NCBI RefSeq assembly: GCF_001975705.1
Contig: NZ_CP015093.1
Span: 1,674,001-1,738,000 of the forward strand
Source of the DNA: Salipiger abyssi
Lineage (GTDB): Bacteria > Pseudomonadota > Alphaproteobacteria > Rhodobacterales > Rhodobacteraceae
Length of the DNA stretch: 64,000 bases
Direction of reading: 5' to 3'
Below the pieces are notes generated by a model. The model did no database searches. It was not told the DNA's origin and saw nothing but the letters and a program-made list of their open reading frames with translations. The translations under genes were made by a program, and so were the position numbers. This document shows positions 1 to 8,629 of the stretch, in pieces. Numbering within the stretch: the first letter of the stretch is position 1; the number at the start of each line of letters is the position of its first letter.

Positions 1-1
1 G

Positions 2-904
2 CTTTCGGTGTTTCTCGAGACCTGCGGCGATCTGCGCGAACCGGATTGGGTCAGCCTCTGCGCTGTTGCACGTGAAACATCGGATGCCCGCGATTTCTTT
101 GAGCTTTTCTTTCGCCCCGTGCAGATCGGAGATGGCGGCGAAGGCCTGTTCACCGGCTATTTCGAGCCCGAGCTCGACGGCGCGCTGAGCCCCGGGCCAC
201 GCTACCGTTATCCGATCTACCGTATGCCGCCCGAAGCGCAGGGCACCGGCCCCTGGCTCAGCCGGCGTGATATTCTGAACTCCGGGGTGATGTCGGGGCG
301 CGGTCTGGAAATTGCCTGGGTCGACGATCCGGTAGAACTGTTCTTTCTGCAAATCCAGGGTTCGGGGCGTATCCGCCTGCCTGACGGGCGGCATATCCGC
401 GTCGGCTATGGCGGTGCCAACGGCCATCCCTATCGCTCCGTCGGGCAGGAGCTGGTGCGGCGCGGCACCTTCAACGCGCATCAGGTGTCGGCGCAGCGCA
501 TCAAGTCCTGGGTCCGGAGCAACCCGTTCGACGGGCAGGAGCTGCTCTATCACAATCCGTCCTACGTGTTCTTTCGCGAAGTAAGCGAGGTGCCCGCTGA
601 AAAAGGCCCGCTCGGCGCGATGAACCGCTCGATCACCGCCATGCGGTCCATTGCCGTCGATCCGTCTTTCACCCCGCTCGGGGCGCCGGTCTGGATCGAG
701 AAGGACGGCGCCTCGCCTCTGCGGCGGCTGATGATCGCGCAGGATACCGGCTCGGCGATCAAGGGGGCGCAGCGTGCCGATATCTTCTTTGGCACCGGCG
801 ATGAGGCCGGGCGCTTGGCGGGGCAGCTGAAGGATCCCGGCCGGCTGGTGGTGTTCCTGCCGATCCAGCGCGCCTATGCACTACTGCCGGAATCGGTGTT
901 ATGA
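2..904 (+). CDS. mltA: Membrane-bound lytic murein transglycosylase A, 5' end cut by window edge
   Basis: MltA cleaves the glycan strands of peptidoglycan to 1,6-anhydro products at the outer membrane. The reading frame is open to base 2, so the true start and any signal peptide or lipobox lie outside the window. A GTG at base 8 is in frame but need not be the start. The visible ~300 residues cover the MltA beta-barrel (FTGYFEPELDG, FFLQIQGSGRI) and the C-terminal 3D domain with AQDTGSAIKGAQRADIFFG, whose two Asp residues are the conserved acidic pair of the family. The stop overlaps the start of the Smr gene (ATGA), so the two are probably co-transcribed. Confidence 0.93.
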   Translation, partial: LSVFLETCGDLREPDWVSLCAVARETSDARDFFELFFRPVQIGDGGEGLFTGYFEPELDGALSPGPRYRYPIYRMPPEAQGTGPWLSRRDILNSGVMSGRGLEIAWVDDPVELFFLQIQGSGRIRLPDGRHIRVGYGGANGHPYRSVGQELVRRGTFNAHQVSAQRIKSWVRSNPFDGQELLYHNPSYVFFREVSEVPAEKGPLGAMNRSITAMRSIAVDPSFTPLGAPVWIEKDGASPLRRLMIAQDTGSAIKGAQRADIFFGTGDEAGRLAGQLKDPGRLVVFLPIQRAYALLPESVL

Positions 905-1503
905 GCCGGCGCCGTCTGCGGCCCGAAGAGCTGGAGCTGTGGCAGCAGGTGGCGAAAACCGCCGAGCGTCTGCCGGGCCAAGCTGCCAAACGGCCCGCGC
1001 CTGTGGCACCGAAAGCGTCAGAAACCAGCCCGGGTAAACCTCCTCCTGTCCCGTCCGATCCGTTTCCAACGTTCGGTCTTGGCAGCGGCGCCAAAGCACC
1101 GCCGGAATCGCATGATTTCCTCGGCACCACCTCCGACCGGCTGTCGCGAGATCCTGTGCGCATGGATTCCAAGGCGTTTACCCGGATGAAACGCGGCAAG
1201 CTGGTGCCCGAGGCGCGGCTCGACCTGCACGGGATGACGCTGGACCAGGCGCATCCCGAGCTGGTCCGCTTCGTACTTACGTCGCAGACGCGCGGGCTGC
1301 GTCTGGTGCTGGTGATCACCGGCAAGGGCCTGCGCGAAGATCCGCACGATCCGATGCCGCGCCGACGGGGCGTGCTCAAGACGCAGGTGCCGCAATGGCT
1401 GCGCATGCCGCCGGTGGCGCAGGCGGTGCTCCAGATTTCCGAGGCGCATGGCAAGCATGGCGGGTCCGGCGCCTATTACGTTTATCTCCGCCGCCGCCGC
1501 TGA
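901..1503 (+). CDS. Smr/MutS2 C-terminal domain protein
   Basis: This 200-aa protein has a low-complexity, Pro-rich N-terminal half and a C-terminal Smr domain (about residues 100-200). The Smr hallmarks are visible: LDLHGMTLDQA, VLVITGKG, and a terminal segment with HGGSGAYYVYL. Smr domains are nucleic-acid nicking or binding modules. This stand-alone form is widespread in alphaproteobacteria next to mltA, and its cellular role there is not established. The ATG overlaps the mltA stop by 4 bp, which suggests translational coupling. It is followed by a perfect hairpin at 1514-1532. Confidence 0.9.
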   Translation: MSRRRLRPEELELWQQVAKTAERLPGQAAKRPAPVAPKASETSPGKPPPVPSDPFPTFGLGSGAKAPPESHDFLGTTSDRLSRDPVRMDSKAFTRMKRGKLVPEARLDLHGMTLDQAHPELVRFVLTSQTRGLRLVLVITGKGLREDPHDPMPRRRGVLKTQVPQWLRMPPVAQAVLQISEAHGKHGGSGAYYVYLRRRR

Positions 1504-1513
1504 AATGCCGTAG

Positions 1514-1532
1514 GGTGGGCAATTTGCCCACC
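1514..1532. repeat. GGTGGGCAA-T-TTGCCCACC hairpin, copy 1 of a dispersed element
   Basis: A perfect 9-bp inverted repeat with a 1-base centre lies 11 bp after the Smr stop and is preceded by GTAG. The same GTAGGGTGGGCA core, inverted and with a GGAT loop, recurs at 48735-48758 after gyrB. Both copies sit directly 3' of a gene. There is no T-run, so it is a REP-like or mRNA-3'-end element rather than a classic terminator. Confidence 0.6.
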
Positions 1533-1544
1533 GCTTGTCCAGCA

Positions 1545-2063
1545 TTACCGCGACAGGATCTGGTTCGCATAATCGCGCAGATAAATCCGTAACCAGGGGG
1601 TGAAGCGCTTGGGGGACTCCTCGGTCTGCCGCGCCAGCGTCTCCAGATCGACCCAGGCAAACTCCATGACTTCCGCGGGATTAGGGTCGATTTTCATTCC
1701 TTCCGGCGCCTCGCCGACAAACAGGTCCACAAGCTCGTGCTCAATCATGCCGCCGCCCACGCCGGCACGATATTCCACCTGCCCGCGCGGGGTGAGCGCG
1801 AGGCCGGTAATCCCCAGCTCCTCCGCCAGCCGCCGCGTGGCGCAATCGGCGGGGCTCTCGTCCCAATGCGGATGCGTGCAGCAGGTATTCGCCCAGAGCC
1901 CGGGCGTGTGATACTTGCCGAGCGCCCGGCGCTGGATCAGCAGCCGGTTGCCGCGCAGCACAAAAACCGACACGGCCTTGTGGCGCAGGCCGCGCAGATG
2001 CACCTCGATCTTGTCGACCGGTGTCAGGGATCCATCGACCCAGGCGGGAATGGTGTTGTCCAT
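1545..2063 (-). CDS. idi: Isopentenyl-diphosphate delta-isomerase, type 1
   Basis: Idi interconverts IPP and DMAPP and so balances the C5 precursors for quinone tails, undecaprenyl phosphate and carotenoids. The 172-aa product is a Nudix-fold type 1 isomerase: WANTCCTHPHWDES carries the catalytic Cys, RRLAEELG the Nudix Glu pair, and a later segment (NPAEVMEFAWVD) the second conserved Glu region. The ATG at 2063 was chosen because AGAGGAAA lies at ribosome-binding distance and the family sequence begins there. The frame remains open 30 codons upstream, but that extension is not family-like. The gene faces the Smr gene convergently. Confidence 0.92.
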   Translation of the reverse strand: MDNTIPAWVDGSLTPVDKIEVHLRGLRHKAVSVFVLRGNRLLIQRRALGKYHTPGLWANTCCTHPHWDESPADCATRRLAEELGITGLALTPRGQVEYRAGVGGGMIEHELVDLFVGEAPEGMKIDPNPAEVMEFAWVDLETLARQTEESPKRFTPWLRIYLRDYANQILSR

Positions 2064-2200
2064 GGCGCCTGTTTCCTCTTGCGGCGCGCAAGGGTCAAGC
2101 ACCCTTGGCATATGGTCGCATATGCAGCCCGGGACTATTGTTGATTTCATCACCGTTGGGCTAGGTTCCGCATCGGATACGCGTCACGGGAGACAAAATC

Positions 2201-2623
2201 ATGAAATTCAAGATAGCCACGGCAATCGCTGCAGTGACTCTTGCCACCTCGGGCTATGCGCAGGACGCCGCCGAGGGGGAGGAGATCTTCAAGAAACGCT
2301 GCCGATCCTGCCACACGATCACCGACGATGCGGGCGAAACCATCGTCAGGGGCGGTCGCACAGGTCCGAACCTTTATGGCGTTATCGGCCGGCCCGCCGG
2401 CTCCGTCGAGGATTTTCGCTATCGTGACTCCATCGAGGCGGCGAACGCAAAGGGCCTGGTGTGGGACGAGGCCACGTTTGAGGAATACGTTCAGGATCCG
2501 ACGGCCTTCCTGAAATCCTATCTCGACGATGCCGGCGCGCGCTCGGGCATGACCTTCAAGCTTCGGGAAGGTGCCGCCGATGTTTACGCTTATCTCGCGT
2601 CGATGAGCCCGGCTGCCGAATGA
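2201..2623 (+). CDS. cycA: Cytochrome c2 (c-550 type), periplasmic electron carrier
   Basis: A 140-aa class I c-type cytochrome. Residues 1-20 are a Sec signal peptide ending SGYA-QD. CRSCH at 34-38 is the covalent haem site, and Met117 in the GMTFKL segment is the expected sixth haem ligand. The segments TGPNLYGVIGR and LVWDEATFEEYVQDP match the Rhodobacter and Paracoccus cytochrome c2/c-550 pattern, which shuttles electrons between the bc1 complex and oxidases or a reaction centre. It is a single gene with its own 137-bp upstream region and a strong terminator downstream. The gene symbol is by family resemblance. Confidence 0.9.
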   Translation: MKFKIATAIAAVTLATSGYAQDAAEGEEIFKKRCRSCHTITDDAGETIVRGGRTGPNLYGVIGRPAGSVEDFRYRDSIEAANAKGLVWDEATFEEYVQDPTAFLKSYLDDAGARSGMTFKLREGAADVYAYLASMSPAAE

Positions 2624-2680
2624 CACGCGGCGTGTCGCGATGACGGCGCGACATCGTCGCGATTGTCGAAGATAAATAAG

Positions 2681-2716
2681 GGGGGGCGTCTCGACGAGAC
2701 GCCCCCCATTTTTTGC
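2681..2716. terminator. Strong bidirectional intrinsic terminator
   Basis: A 13-bp perfect GC-rich stem (2681-2693 pairing with 2695-2707) is followed by a T-run for the plus strand (2709-2714) and flanked by an A/T-rich segment for the minus strand. It sits between the convergent cytochrome c2 and polysaccharide-export genes and can serve both. Confidence 0.85.
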
Positions 2717-2728
2717 CGGATCGCGACG

Positions 2729-3850
2729 CTACAGGTTGGACAGCGTCGATGCCTGACGGGTCAGGCCAAAGACTGTACCGACCAGGCCAAAGACCGTCTG
2801 GGTGCTGGTGATCGGCGATTCCGTAGCAAGGACCGTGTCGCCGGGATTGATCAGGAATTTCTTCGCTGCGAACAGCCCGTCGGCCGAGGTCAGATCGAAG
2901 CTGAACACCACTTGCTGCATGCGCGGCGCGCTGCCATCCGACCGCAGATGCTTCACACGATACTCCCGCAGAACCAGAACGCCCTTGGGATCGGCACGGA
3001 AATCTGTAAGCCCGCCCATCAGGGAGATTGCCTCCATCGCCGCGAGATCGTCTTTGGGGAAGTAGATCAAATCTTCCTTGCCCGAGGCGCCGAGCGCGGT
3101 GAAGCTGTGGTCGTCCTGCTCGACGATCACGGTATCGCCGGGCCGCAACAGCGTGTTGCGGGCACCGCTTTCTAGCAGTTGCGAGGCGGAAATTTCGTAG
3201 GTCGCACCGCCACGAATCAGCCGCACGCGGGGGTTTCGCAGGCTGGGCTGAATGCCGCCGCCATCGGCGATCAGGCTCAGCACCTTGTAGTTGCGCGAGG
3301 GCATCTGATAGGCGCCCGGCGCCGCAACGCCGCCAACAAGTTCGACCGAATTCGTGCGGCCCTGCGTGAGCTTGAGCTGAACCTGCGCGGAGGGCGCGAT
3401 CTGGATCAGCTGCTCCTGCACCCGCGTCCGGGCGGCCGCCGGGGTCAGGCCGCGGATGTAGACCTTGTTGACATAGGGCACGAAGATCGCGCCATCAGGG
3501 CCGACCTCGACGCCCGACATCAGCGTCGATTTTTCCGCCTCGCTGGTAAGGAGCGAGTTTTCCTGACTGTCCCAGATGACGATATCGACCTGGTCACCGG
3601 TACTGATCACGTTGGAGCTCGGCCCACTGGACGTGCCCGGCCACTCATGTTCGTTTTCCCAGCCGGTTCGTGGCCAGCTCGCGATCGCGGGCATGTTCGC
3701 CCGGGTCACGGAAACCACTTGGAAGCTTGGGTTTTCAGCCGAGGATTCGTTCAGAACCTCGGATTGCAGAGCCGCGCCGCGCGGCAAGCTACAGCTGGCA
3801 ATCAGCAACAATGCAGCGCAGGCGGCAAAGAAATTGCGTAGTACGGGCAA
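2729..3850 (-). CDS. Wza-type polysaccharide export outer-membrane lipoprotein
   Basis: A 373-aa member of the Poly_export/SLBB family, which forms the outer-membrane channel for capsule or exopolysaccharide. The N-terminus is a lipoprotein signal (FFAACAALLLIASC, lipobox IASC at about residues 16-19). The Poly_export domain (ISTGDQVDIVIWDSQ to about residue 170) and SLBB-type beta-grasp repeats (VELVGGVAAPGAYQMP; LLRPGDTVIVEQ) follow. I place the start at the TTG at 3850, which has a GGGGGGA box 7 bp upstream and puts the lipobox at normal distance. The ATG at 3946 would add 32 unlike residues. It is divergent from the sugar transferase, its likely partner in polymer synthesis. Confidence 0.87.
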   Translation of the reverse strand: MPVLRNFFAACAALLLIASCSLPRGAALQSEVLNESSAENPSFQVVSVTRANMPAIASWPRTGWENEHEWPGTSSGPSSNVISTGDQVDIVIWDSQENSLLTSEAEKSTLMSGVEVGPDGAIFVPYVNKVYIRGLTPAAARTRVQEQLIQIAPSAQVQLKLTQGRTNSVELVGGVAAPGAYQMPSRNYKVLSLIADGGGIQPSLRNPRVRLIRGGATYEISASQLLESGARNTLLRPGDTVIVEQDDHSFTALGASGKEDLIYFPKDDLAAMEAISLMGGLTDFRADPKGVLVLREYRVKHLRSDGSAPRMQQVVFSFDLTSADGLFAAKKFLINPGDTVLATESPITSTQTVFGLVGTVFGLTRQASTLSNL

Positions 3851-4059
3851 TGCAGTTCCCCCCAAGGAAAAATCGTCCGGCGTATCTTGGGCTTTCTTAG
3901 CGGTTGTGGCTGGTGATAGACAGCCTCTTGTCGTCGTAAAAATCATATGGACGATTCCGCGTGGCGGTTACACCTCGTCAAGTGGACAATAAGCGGGAAA
4001 TGGCCGCCGGCTCGACGCGACATTTGCGGGTCAGGCGGGGAAACAGCGGAGACGAGGCG

Positions 4060-4671
4060 ATGACAAGGGGCAAACGGGCGTTCGATATCGTCGCCTCTCT
4101 CCTTCTGATCGTCGTTCTGGCTCCGCTCATCGCGATCATAGCGCTGGCGATCCTGATCCGCGACGGCAGGCCGGTTCTGTACCTTTCGGAACGGATGAAA
4201 ACACCGCAAGAGGGCTTCCTGCTTTGGAAATTCCGCACGATGCGCCCGGACGGAAATGACCGTGGCGTATCCGGTGGCGATAAGGCGGATCGGGTCACCG
4301 CAACCGGCAGGGTGTTGCGCCGCTACCGGCTCGACGAGTTGCCGCAGCTCTGGAACATCCTGCGCGGCGATGTCAGCTTTGTCGGGCCGCGCCCGCCGCT
4401 GCGCCGTTACACAGACATGTTCCCCGATCTCTATGCCGAGGTGCTTAAGGCCCGGCCCGGCGTGACGGGGCTTGCGACGCTGGCGTTTCACCGCACCGAA
4501 GAGCGTCTTCTGGTCGGCTGCCGCAGCAAGGACGAGACCGAGGCGGTCTATTGCCGCCGCTGCGTTCCGCGCAAGGCGCGGCTCGATCTGATCTACGCCC
4601 GCAACCGAAGTTTCTGCTACGACATCAGGCTGATGGTTGCGACTGTGCTGCGCCGGATATCGCTGCACTGA
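4060..4671 (+). CDS. Sugar-1-phosphate transferase initiating polysaccharide synthesis
   Basis: A 203-aa bacterial sugar transferase of the WcaJ/ExoY catalytic-domain type, which loads the first sugar phosphate onto undecaprenyl phosphate. One membrane segment lies near the N-terminus (FDIVASLLLIVVLAPLIAI). The family blocks follow in order: LLWKFRTMRPD, YRLDELPQLWNILRGDVSFV and GPRPPL. The ATG at 4060 was chosen because GGAGACGAGG precedes it and family members begin at this KRAFD segment. An upstream in-frame ATG at 3961 gives a non-homologous tail. It ends 6 bp from the convergent YjbF gene. The sugar used cannot be told from sequence. Confidence 0.9.
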   Translation: MTRGKRAFDIVASLLLIVVLAPLIAIIALAILIRDGRPVLYLSERMKTPQEGFLLWKFRTMRPDGNDRGVSGGDKADRVTATGRVLRRYRLDELPQLWNILRGDVSFVGPRPPLRRYTDMFPDLYAEVLKARPGVTGLATLAFHRTEERLLVGCRSKDETEAVYCRRCVPRKARLDLIYARNRSFCYDIRLMVATVLRRISLH

Positions 4672-4677
4672 GCGCAA

Positions 4678-5349
4678 TCAGCGCCGCAGCATGTGCATGG
4701 CGGCATATCCGGTGACCTCTCCCAGCCACTGTCGTGAGGCGAGGATCTCGCCGGAGGCATCCACCACGTAGTAATCGACGAAAGACGGGCCGTCGGGGCT
4801 TTCGCAGGCGGCGACCATTTCCTGACCGCTGGCCTGGACCAGTCCCATGTTCACATCGACGGCTTTGTCCGGCTCGACACCGCAGCGATAGGTGATCGTC
4901 TTGGTGATGTCCTCGGCGGTCAGGAAGCGCTGCACATAGGTGACCTGTCCGGTCTGACGCCCGCGCACCAGCTCGAGAACTGCGCTTTCGTCGGTGGACA
5001 TCAGGTCGCCGCCCAGGCCGCGCGTGCCGGTGATCATTCCGTGATTCATCACGACCGCCTGGCGGGTTGCCGTGGCGAAGGTCCGGTAAGGGGCGTTCTG
5101 TTCGATCTGGATAAGCAGGGTCTGCGAGTTGCGCGAGGCGACGTTGAAAAACGCCACCGGCAGATCGGTTGCGGTCAGTGTTTGAACGATCTGCTGTTGG
5201 GTCACGTCGGACGGGGCCTGATCGCCGCCGAACACCACCGAGTAGATATTCGTCACCGGGTTGCTGAAATACGGATCGTTGCTGCATCCGGCCAGTGCCA
5301 GCCCCAGGCCAAGCAGGGCAGCAAATCGCTGCATCGCGCGGGTCTTCAT
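4678..5349 (-). CDS. YjbF-family outer-membrane lipoprotein of exopolysaccharide locus
   Basis: A 223-aa lipoprotein: signal LLGLGLALAGC with lipobox LAGC at about residues 13-16, then a beta-rich domain. It resembles the YjbF/GfcB family, which accompanies YjbH/GfcD in secretion or surface attachment of exopolysaccharide in proteobacteria; the exact biochemical role is not known. The ATG at 5349 overlaps the yjbH stop (ATGA), indicating translational coupling, and is preferred over an in-frame ATG 15 codons upstream inside yjbH. Confidence 0.82.
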   Translation of the reverse strand: MKTRAMQRFAALLGLGLALAGCSNDPYFSNPVTNIYSVVFGGDQAPSDVTQQQIVQTLTATDLPVAFFNVASRNSQTLLIQIEQNAPYRTFATATRQAVVMNHGMITGTRGLGGDLMSTDESAVLELVRGRQTGQVTYVQRFLTAEDITKTITYRCGVEPDKAVDVNMGLVQASGQEMVAACESPDGPSFVDYYVVDASGEILASRQWLGEVTGYAAMHMLRR

Positions 5350-7496
5350 CGCCAGAACCTTCCCCAGGATTTCGCCACATCGGGTTCGTGCCATGTGCGC
5401 ACCTGTTCATAAAGTCGGCTCGACACATTCAGCCGGGCGCCGCCGTCCCGCTGGACAGAGCGGATGACCGTGGTGTTGGTTTCGCGCGAGGGCGTGCCGA
5501 GGCCGACCGAGAGCGGAATCGTCAGCATGATGCCCTTGTCGAAGGAGCCTTCGCCGAAATCGTCTTCGGAAACGTCGGTAAAGGTGGCAAAGGCGCCGAT
5601 CCGCCAGCCATTGGCAAATTCACGATGCAGGGTGAAGGTCGCCCCGTAGTCGCCCGCGAGATAACGCCCGACATCGACCTGACCGTGGAAACCGTTGCCA
5701 AAGGCGTAATAGGCGGAGAGATGACCGTTCACATCGGGGATCTCGCGCTCGACGCCCGAGACCGGATCGACCGTCACGTTTTCCTGAAGCCCGAACATCA
5801 CATCGTAATCGCGCCGCCGCACGTAGTTGAGCTCGGCGCCCAGTGCCAGGCGGCTGTCTACAGGTTTCCAGAGCAGTTCGGCGGAAACGCCGGCATACAT
5901 CTGTTCGAGATACCCCAGCGACACACGGCTGTAGAGATTGCGCCCGGGCCGACCGTATAGGTCGAGCGTGAGCGTATCGATCGCCGGGTCGCCTTCGCGG
6001 GCGTAATTGCCGTAATCGGTGCGCACCCGTGGCAGCTTCGATTCGTCCTCGCGGCTGATATCGTTCAGGTTGCCGAAGAGCTTCTTCTTGATCGACCCGG
6101 AGAGCACGACGTTGGGCGTGATCTCGAACGATCCGGCAAGCCGTGCGCCAAGGTCGATGCGCAGCGGGTTCTGCGGGTCGAAGGTCGAGTAGGAATAATA
6201 GGGGGTCAGCGACCAGATGAACTTGGGATAGTCGCCAAGATCGGGCCGCGGCGCCCGCCCGAAGGCGTCGGTGATTTCCGTGCGCGCCAGCATCTCGACC
6301 GCGGCATCGTTTTCAAGCGCTTCCAGGTCGGATCGGCGCAGGGTGATCGCCGACATCGCCATGCCGTTTTCCGTCGGGACGATGACGAACTCCTCGACCG
6401 AGGCGGGCAGAACCCGGGTCATCACCCGTGCGGCGCGGCCAATGGCCTGCGCCGGGGCGCCGTAGGTGGGATTGCGCAGGCGCAGCGTCGCGGTGCGCGG
6501 TTGCAGATCGAACCCTTCGACTGCCAGTTTTTCCCGCTCCAGACTTGTGATGAGCCGCTGCTTTGTACTGGTTTCCGCCTCGTCGAGCGCCACCGCCCAG
6601 CCCAGATCCCGGGCATCGCCGGGCGCCCGCACCTTCACCGGAAGGCCCGCGGTTTCGTTGCCGCCGGGAACGCCCTGGGTTTTGGGGTTGAGCGGATAGG
6701 TGATCTGCGCGCCGAAGGTCGAGCCATAGGCATAATAGAGCGACAGCTGCATGTCGTTCTTGAGCCGGTAATCGACGCCCAGGTTGATCGGCGAGCTGTG
6801 CTCGAATCCGCCGGAGGCGCGCTCCTCGTCATAGGCGTCGGAGGAATATTCGAGCTTGAAGGTCAGGCGGTCGTTGGGTGAATAGCTGATGCCGCCGAAG
6901 GGCGAGACGTCGCCGCGGAACCAGCGGTCATAGGTGGGCACACCGCCGGTGCCCAGGATCGTGTCCGACCGCGCGCTGATCGTGGCCACCGGGTTGTAGC
7001 TGCCCAGCCGCCCCCAGCCGAGACCGCCTGTGACCTTCAGCCCGGGCATCAGGGTCTTGGTCGCGACGACATATTCGCCGCTATAAATCCCGGTCCCGAT
7101 GAAATCCTGAAGCCCCACGGCCACCGCAGGGCGGATATTCGTCTCGGTGAAGATCAGATAGCGCAGGTCGAAGCTGCGGTCGTAATAGACGCCATCGACG
7201 CTGGCCGGGTTGTCGAAGTTCTGAATGCCGGTATAGCGGAATGTGCCGATAAGGCGCGGCGTGATCTGAAAAATCAGCGAACCGCGGTTGCTGTCATGCA
7301 CGCGACCATAGGTCAGACCCAGCGTCGCGTCCGGCGCCATCTCCGCGCTCGGCATGTCGATCAGGCCGGGCTGCCCATAGAGGTTGAAGCTCGGCAGGGT
7401 TTCCGCGCCGGCGGCGCCGGACAGGGTGGCAAACCCCAGGATCGCGGCGCCGAACCCGATCTTTCTCGCGCGCAATGCTGCCCCCACTTTCATCAA
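5346..7496 (-). CDS. YjbH-family outer-membrane beta-barrel protein of exopolysaccharide secretion
   Basis: A 716-aa exported protein. Residues 1-31 are a signal peptide (ending GAAGA-ET). The mature part is dominated by alternating aromatic/polar beta strands typical of an outer-membrane barrel. FNLYGQPGLIDMPSAE at the mature N-terminus is a hallmark of the YjbH/GfcD group, and a central non-barrel region (about 330-430) precedes a second barrel-like half. YjbH acts with YjbF in extracellular polysaccharide production. First gene of a yjbH-yjbF operon, divergent from motB across 205 bp that holds a CtrA-like site; whether that site also acts on yjbH is unknown. Confidence 0.87.
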   Translation of the reverse strand: MMKVGAALRARKIGFGAAILGFATLSGAAGAETLPSFNLYGQPGLIDMPSAEMAPDATLGLTYGRVHDSNRGSLIFQITPRLIGTFRYTGIQNFDNPASVDGVYYDRSFDLRYLIFTETNIRPAVAVGLQDFIGTGIYSGEYVVATKTLMPGLKVTGGLGWGRLGSYNPVATISARSDTILGTGGVPTYDRWFRGDVSPFGGISYSPNDRLTFKLEYSSDAYDEERASGGFEHSSPINLGVDYRLKNDMQLSLYYAYGSTFGAQITYPLNPKTQGVPGGNETAGLPVKVRAPGDARDLGWAVALDEAETSTKQRLITSLEREKLAVEGFDLQPRTATLRLRNPTYGAPAQAIGRAARVMTRVLPASVEEFVIVPTENGMAMSAITLRRSDLEALENDAAVEMLARTEITDAFGRAPRPDLGDYPKFIWSLTPYYSYSTFDPQNPLRIDLGARLAGSFEITPNVVLSGSIKKKLFGNLNDISREDESKLPRVRTDYGNYAREGDPAIDTLTLDLYGRPGRNLYSRVSLGYLEQMYAGVSAELLWKPVDSRLALGAELNYVRRRDYDVMFGLQENVTVDPVSGVEREIPDVNGHLSAYYAFGNGFHGQVDVGRYLAGDYGATFTLHREFANGWRIGAFATFTDVSEDDFGEGSFDKGIMLTIPLSVGLGTPSRETNTTVIRSVQRDGGARLNVSSRLYEQVRTWHEPDVAKSWGRFWR

Positions 7497-7637
7497 CCTG
7501 CCTCGTGATCAGAAAAGCTCTTTGGCCTAGAGCTAGTCGGATTTTGCGCCCCTGTCTATTCGTGCGGTGCCGCCTCTGAAGGTCTGTGGGATAATCGGCA
7601 CGACTTCGCCACCACGTTAAGTCGACAGTTTGAAATG

Positions 7638-7652
7638 TTAAGCGGGCCGTAA
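7638..7652 (+). promoter_or_regulatory. Candidate CtrA box upstream of motB
   Basis: TTAA at 7638-7641 and GTAA at 7649-7652 are separated by exactly 7 bp, one mismatch from TTAA-N7-TTAA. The site lies about 50 bp before the motB ATG. A further TTAA at 7617-7620 lies just upstream. Inference from pattern only. Confidence 0.4.
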
Positions 7653-7701
7653 CGGGTTTGCCCGTAGAACCCTGTCCGGGGTGTAACAAGAGGTGGTGGA
7701 A

Positions 7702-8529
7702 ATGGCGGTCGACAGCAATGTCGCGCCGGTCATCATCAAGAGGAAAAAGGTCTCGGGCGGGGACGGGCACCATGGTGGTGCCTGGAAGGTCGCCTATGCC
7801 GACTTCGTGACGGCGATGATGGCCTTTTTCATGTTGATGTGGCTGCTGAACGCGACGACCGAAAAGCAGCGCAAGGGTCTTGCGGATTATTTCAGCCCGA
7901 CCGTGGCGATCAGCCGGGTGTCCGGCGGTGGCGACGGCAGCCTGGGCGGCGACAGCGTGTTTTCCGAAAACACGCTGCCCCGAGTCGGCACCGGCGCCAC
8001 CAGCTTGCGCCCGACATCCGAAGCGTCCGAGAGCCGATCCATGCAGCCCGATATGGCGCAGGCGGGGGCCGAAGAGCTCAGGCAGGTCGAGGATCTGCTC
8101 ATGGGCCGGACCGGCGAAAGCATGGTCGATGACGGGCTTTTGCGCCATATCGTGACCCGCGTCACCGATGAGGGGCTGGTGGTCGAGCTGTTCGAGACAG
8201 CCGATGCGCGGCTTTTCGACGAGGACGGGCAGCCGACCGAGCTGCTGCGTGCATTATCGGGCGTGATCGTGCGGGTCTCGGCCATGGTGACGAACCCGGT
8301 CGCGGTCGAGGGCCATGTCAGCGCCTATCCCGTGGTGCTTGCGCACGATCCCTCCTGGGACGTGTCCAGCGGCCATGCCGACCGGTTCCGGGAATTGTTG
8401 ATCTCCGGCGGGCTGAACAAGCGCCGGGTCGACCGCGTGACCGCCCATGCCGACCGCGAGCCGACAGAGCGCAACCCGATGGATCCGCGTAACAACCGGA
8501 TCGAGGTCATCTTCCTGCGCGGCTCCTGA
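7702..8529 (+). CDS. motB: Flagellar stator protein MotB
   Basis: MotB anchors the stator to peptidoglycan and carries the ion-binding Asp. The 275-aa product has one membrane helix (about 33-52, FVTAMMAFFMLMWLL) with Asp34 in YADF at the position of the essential proton-binding Asp. A low-complexity linker and a C-terminal OmpA-like peptidoglycan-binding domain follow, ending NPMDPRNNRIEVIFL. The ATG at 7702 is chosen over a GTG at 7693 because AAGAGGTGG sits 7 bp before it. Unusually, motB stands alone about 5 kb from motA, at the edge of the flagellar locus. Confidence 0.93.
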   Translation: MAVDSNVAPVIIKRKKVSGGDGHHGGAWKVAYADFVTAMMAFFMLMWLLNATTEKQRKGLADYFSPTVAISRVSGGGDGSLGGDSVFSENTLPRVGTGATSLRPTSEASESRSMQPDMAQAGAEELRQVEDLLMGRTGESMVDDGLLRHIVTRVTDEGLVVELFETADARLFDEDGQPTELLRALSGVIVRVSAMVTNPVAVEGHVSAYPVVLAHDPSWDVSSGHADRFRELLISGGLNKRRVDRVTAHADREPTERNPMDPRNNRIEVIFLRGS

Positions 8530-8556
8530 AGCCACGAATGACTCGTATTTTAGCTG

Positions 8557-8571
8557 TTAGCGCGGCGTTAA
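8557..8571 (+). promoter_or_regulatory. Candidate CtrA box upstream of flgE operon
   Basis: TTAG at 8557-8560 and TTAA at 8568-8571 with a 7-bp spacer, one mismatch from TTAA-N7-TTAA. It lies 59 bp before the flgE start in the motB-flgE gap and would drive the large flgE-to-fliJ block. Confidence 0.45.
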
Positions 8572-8629
8572 GCCCGGACCCGTAACTGTGGTCCCGAGCT
8601 TCTGACAGAGACAGCAGAAAGGCGTGTCC

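Noticed and set aside
2064..2153. 30-codon N-terminal extension of the isomerase
   Set aside because: It has no homology-like sequence, and a good ribosome site lies at the internal ATG 2063.
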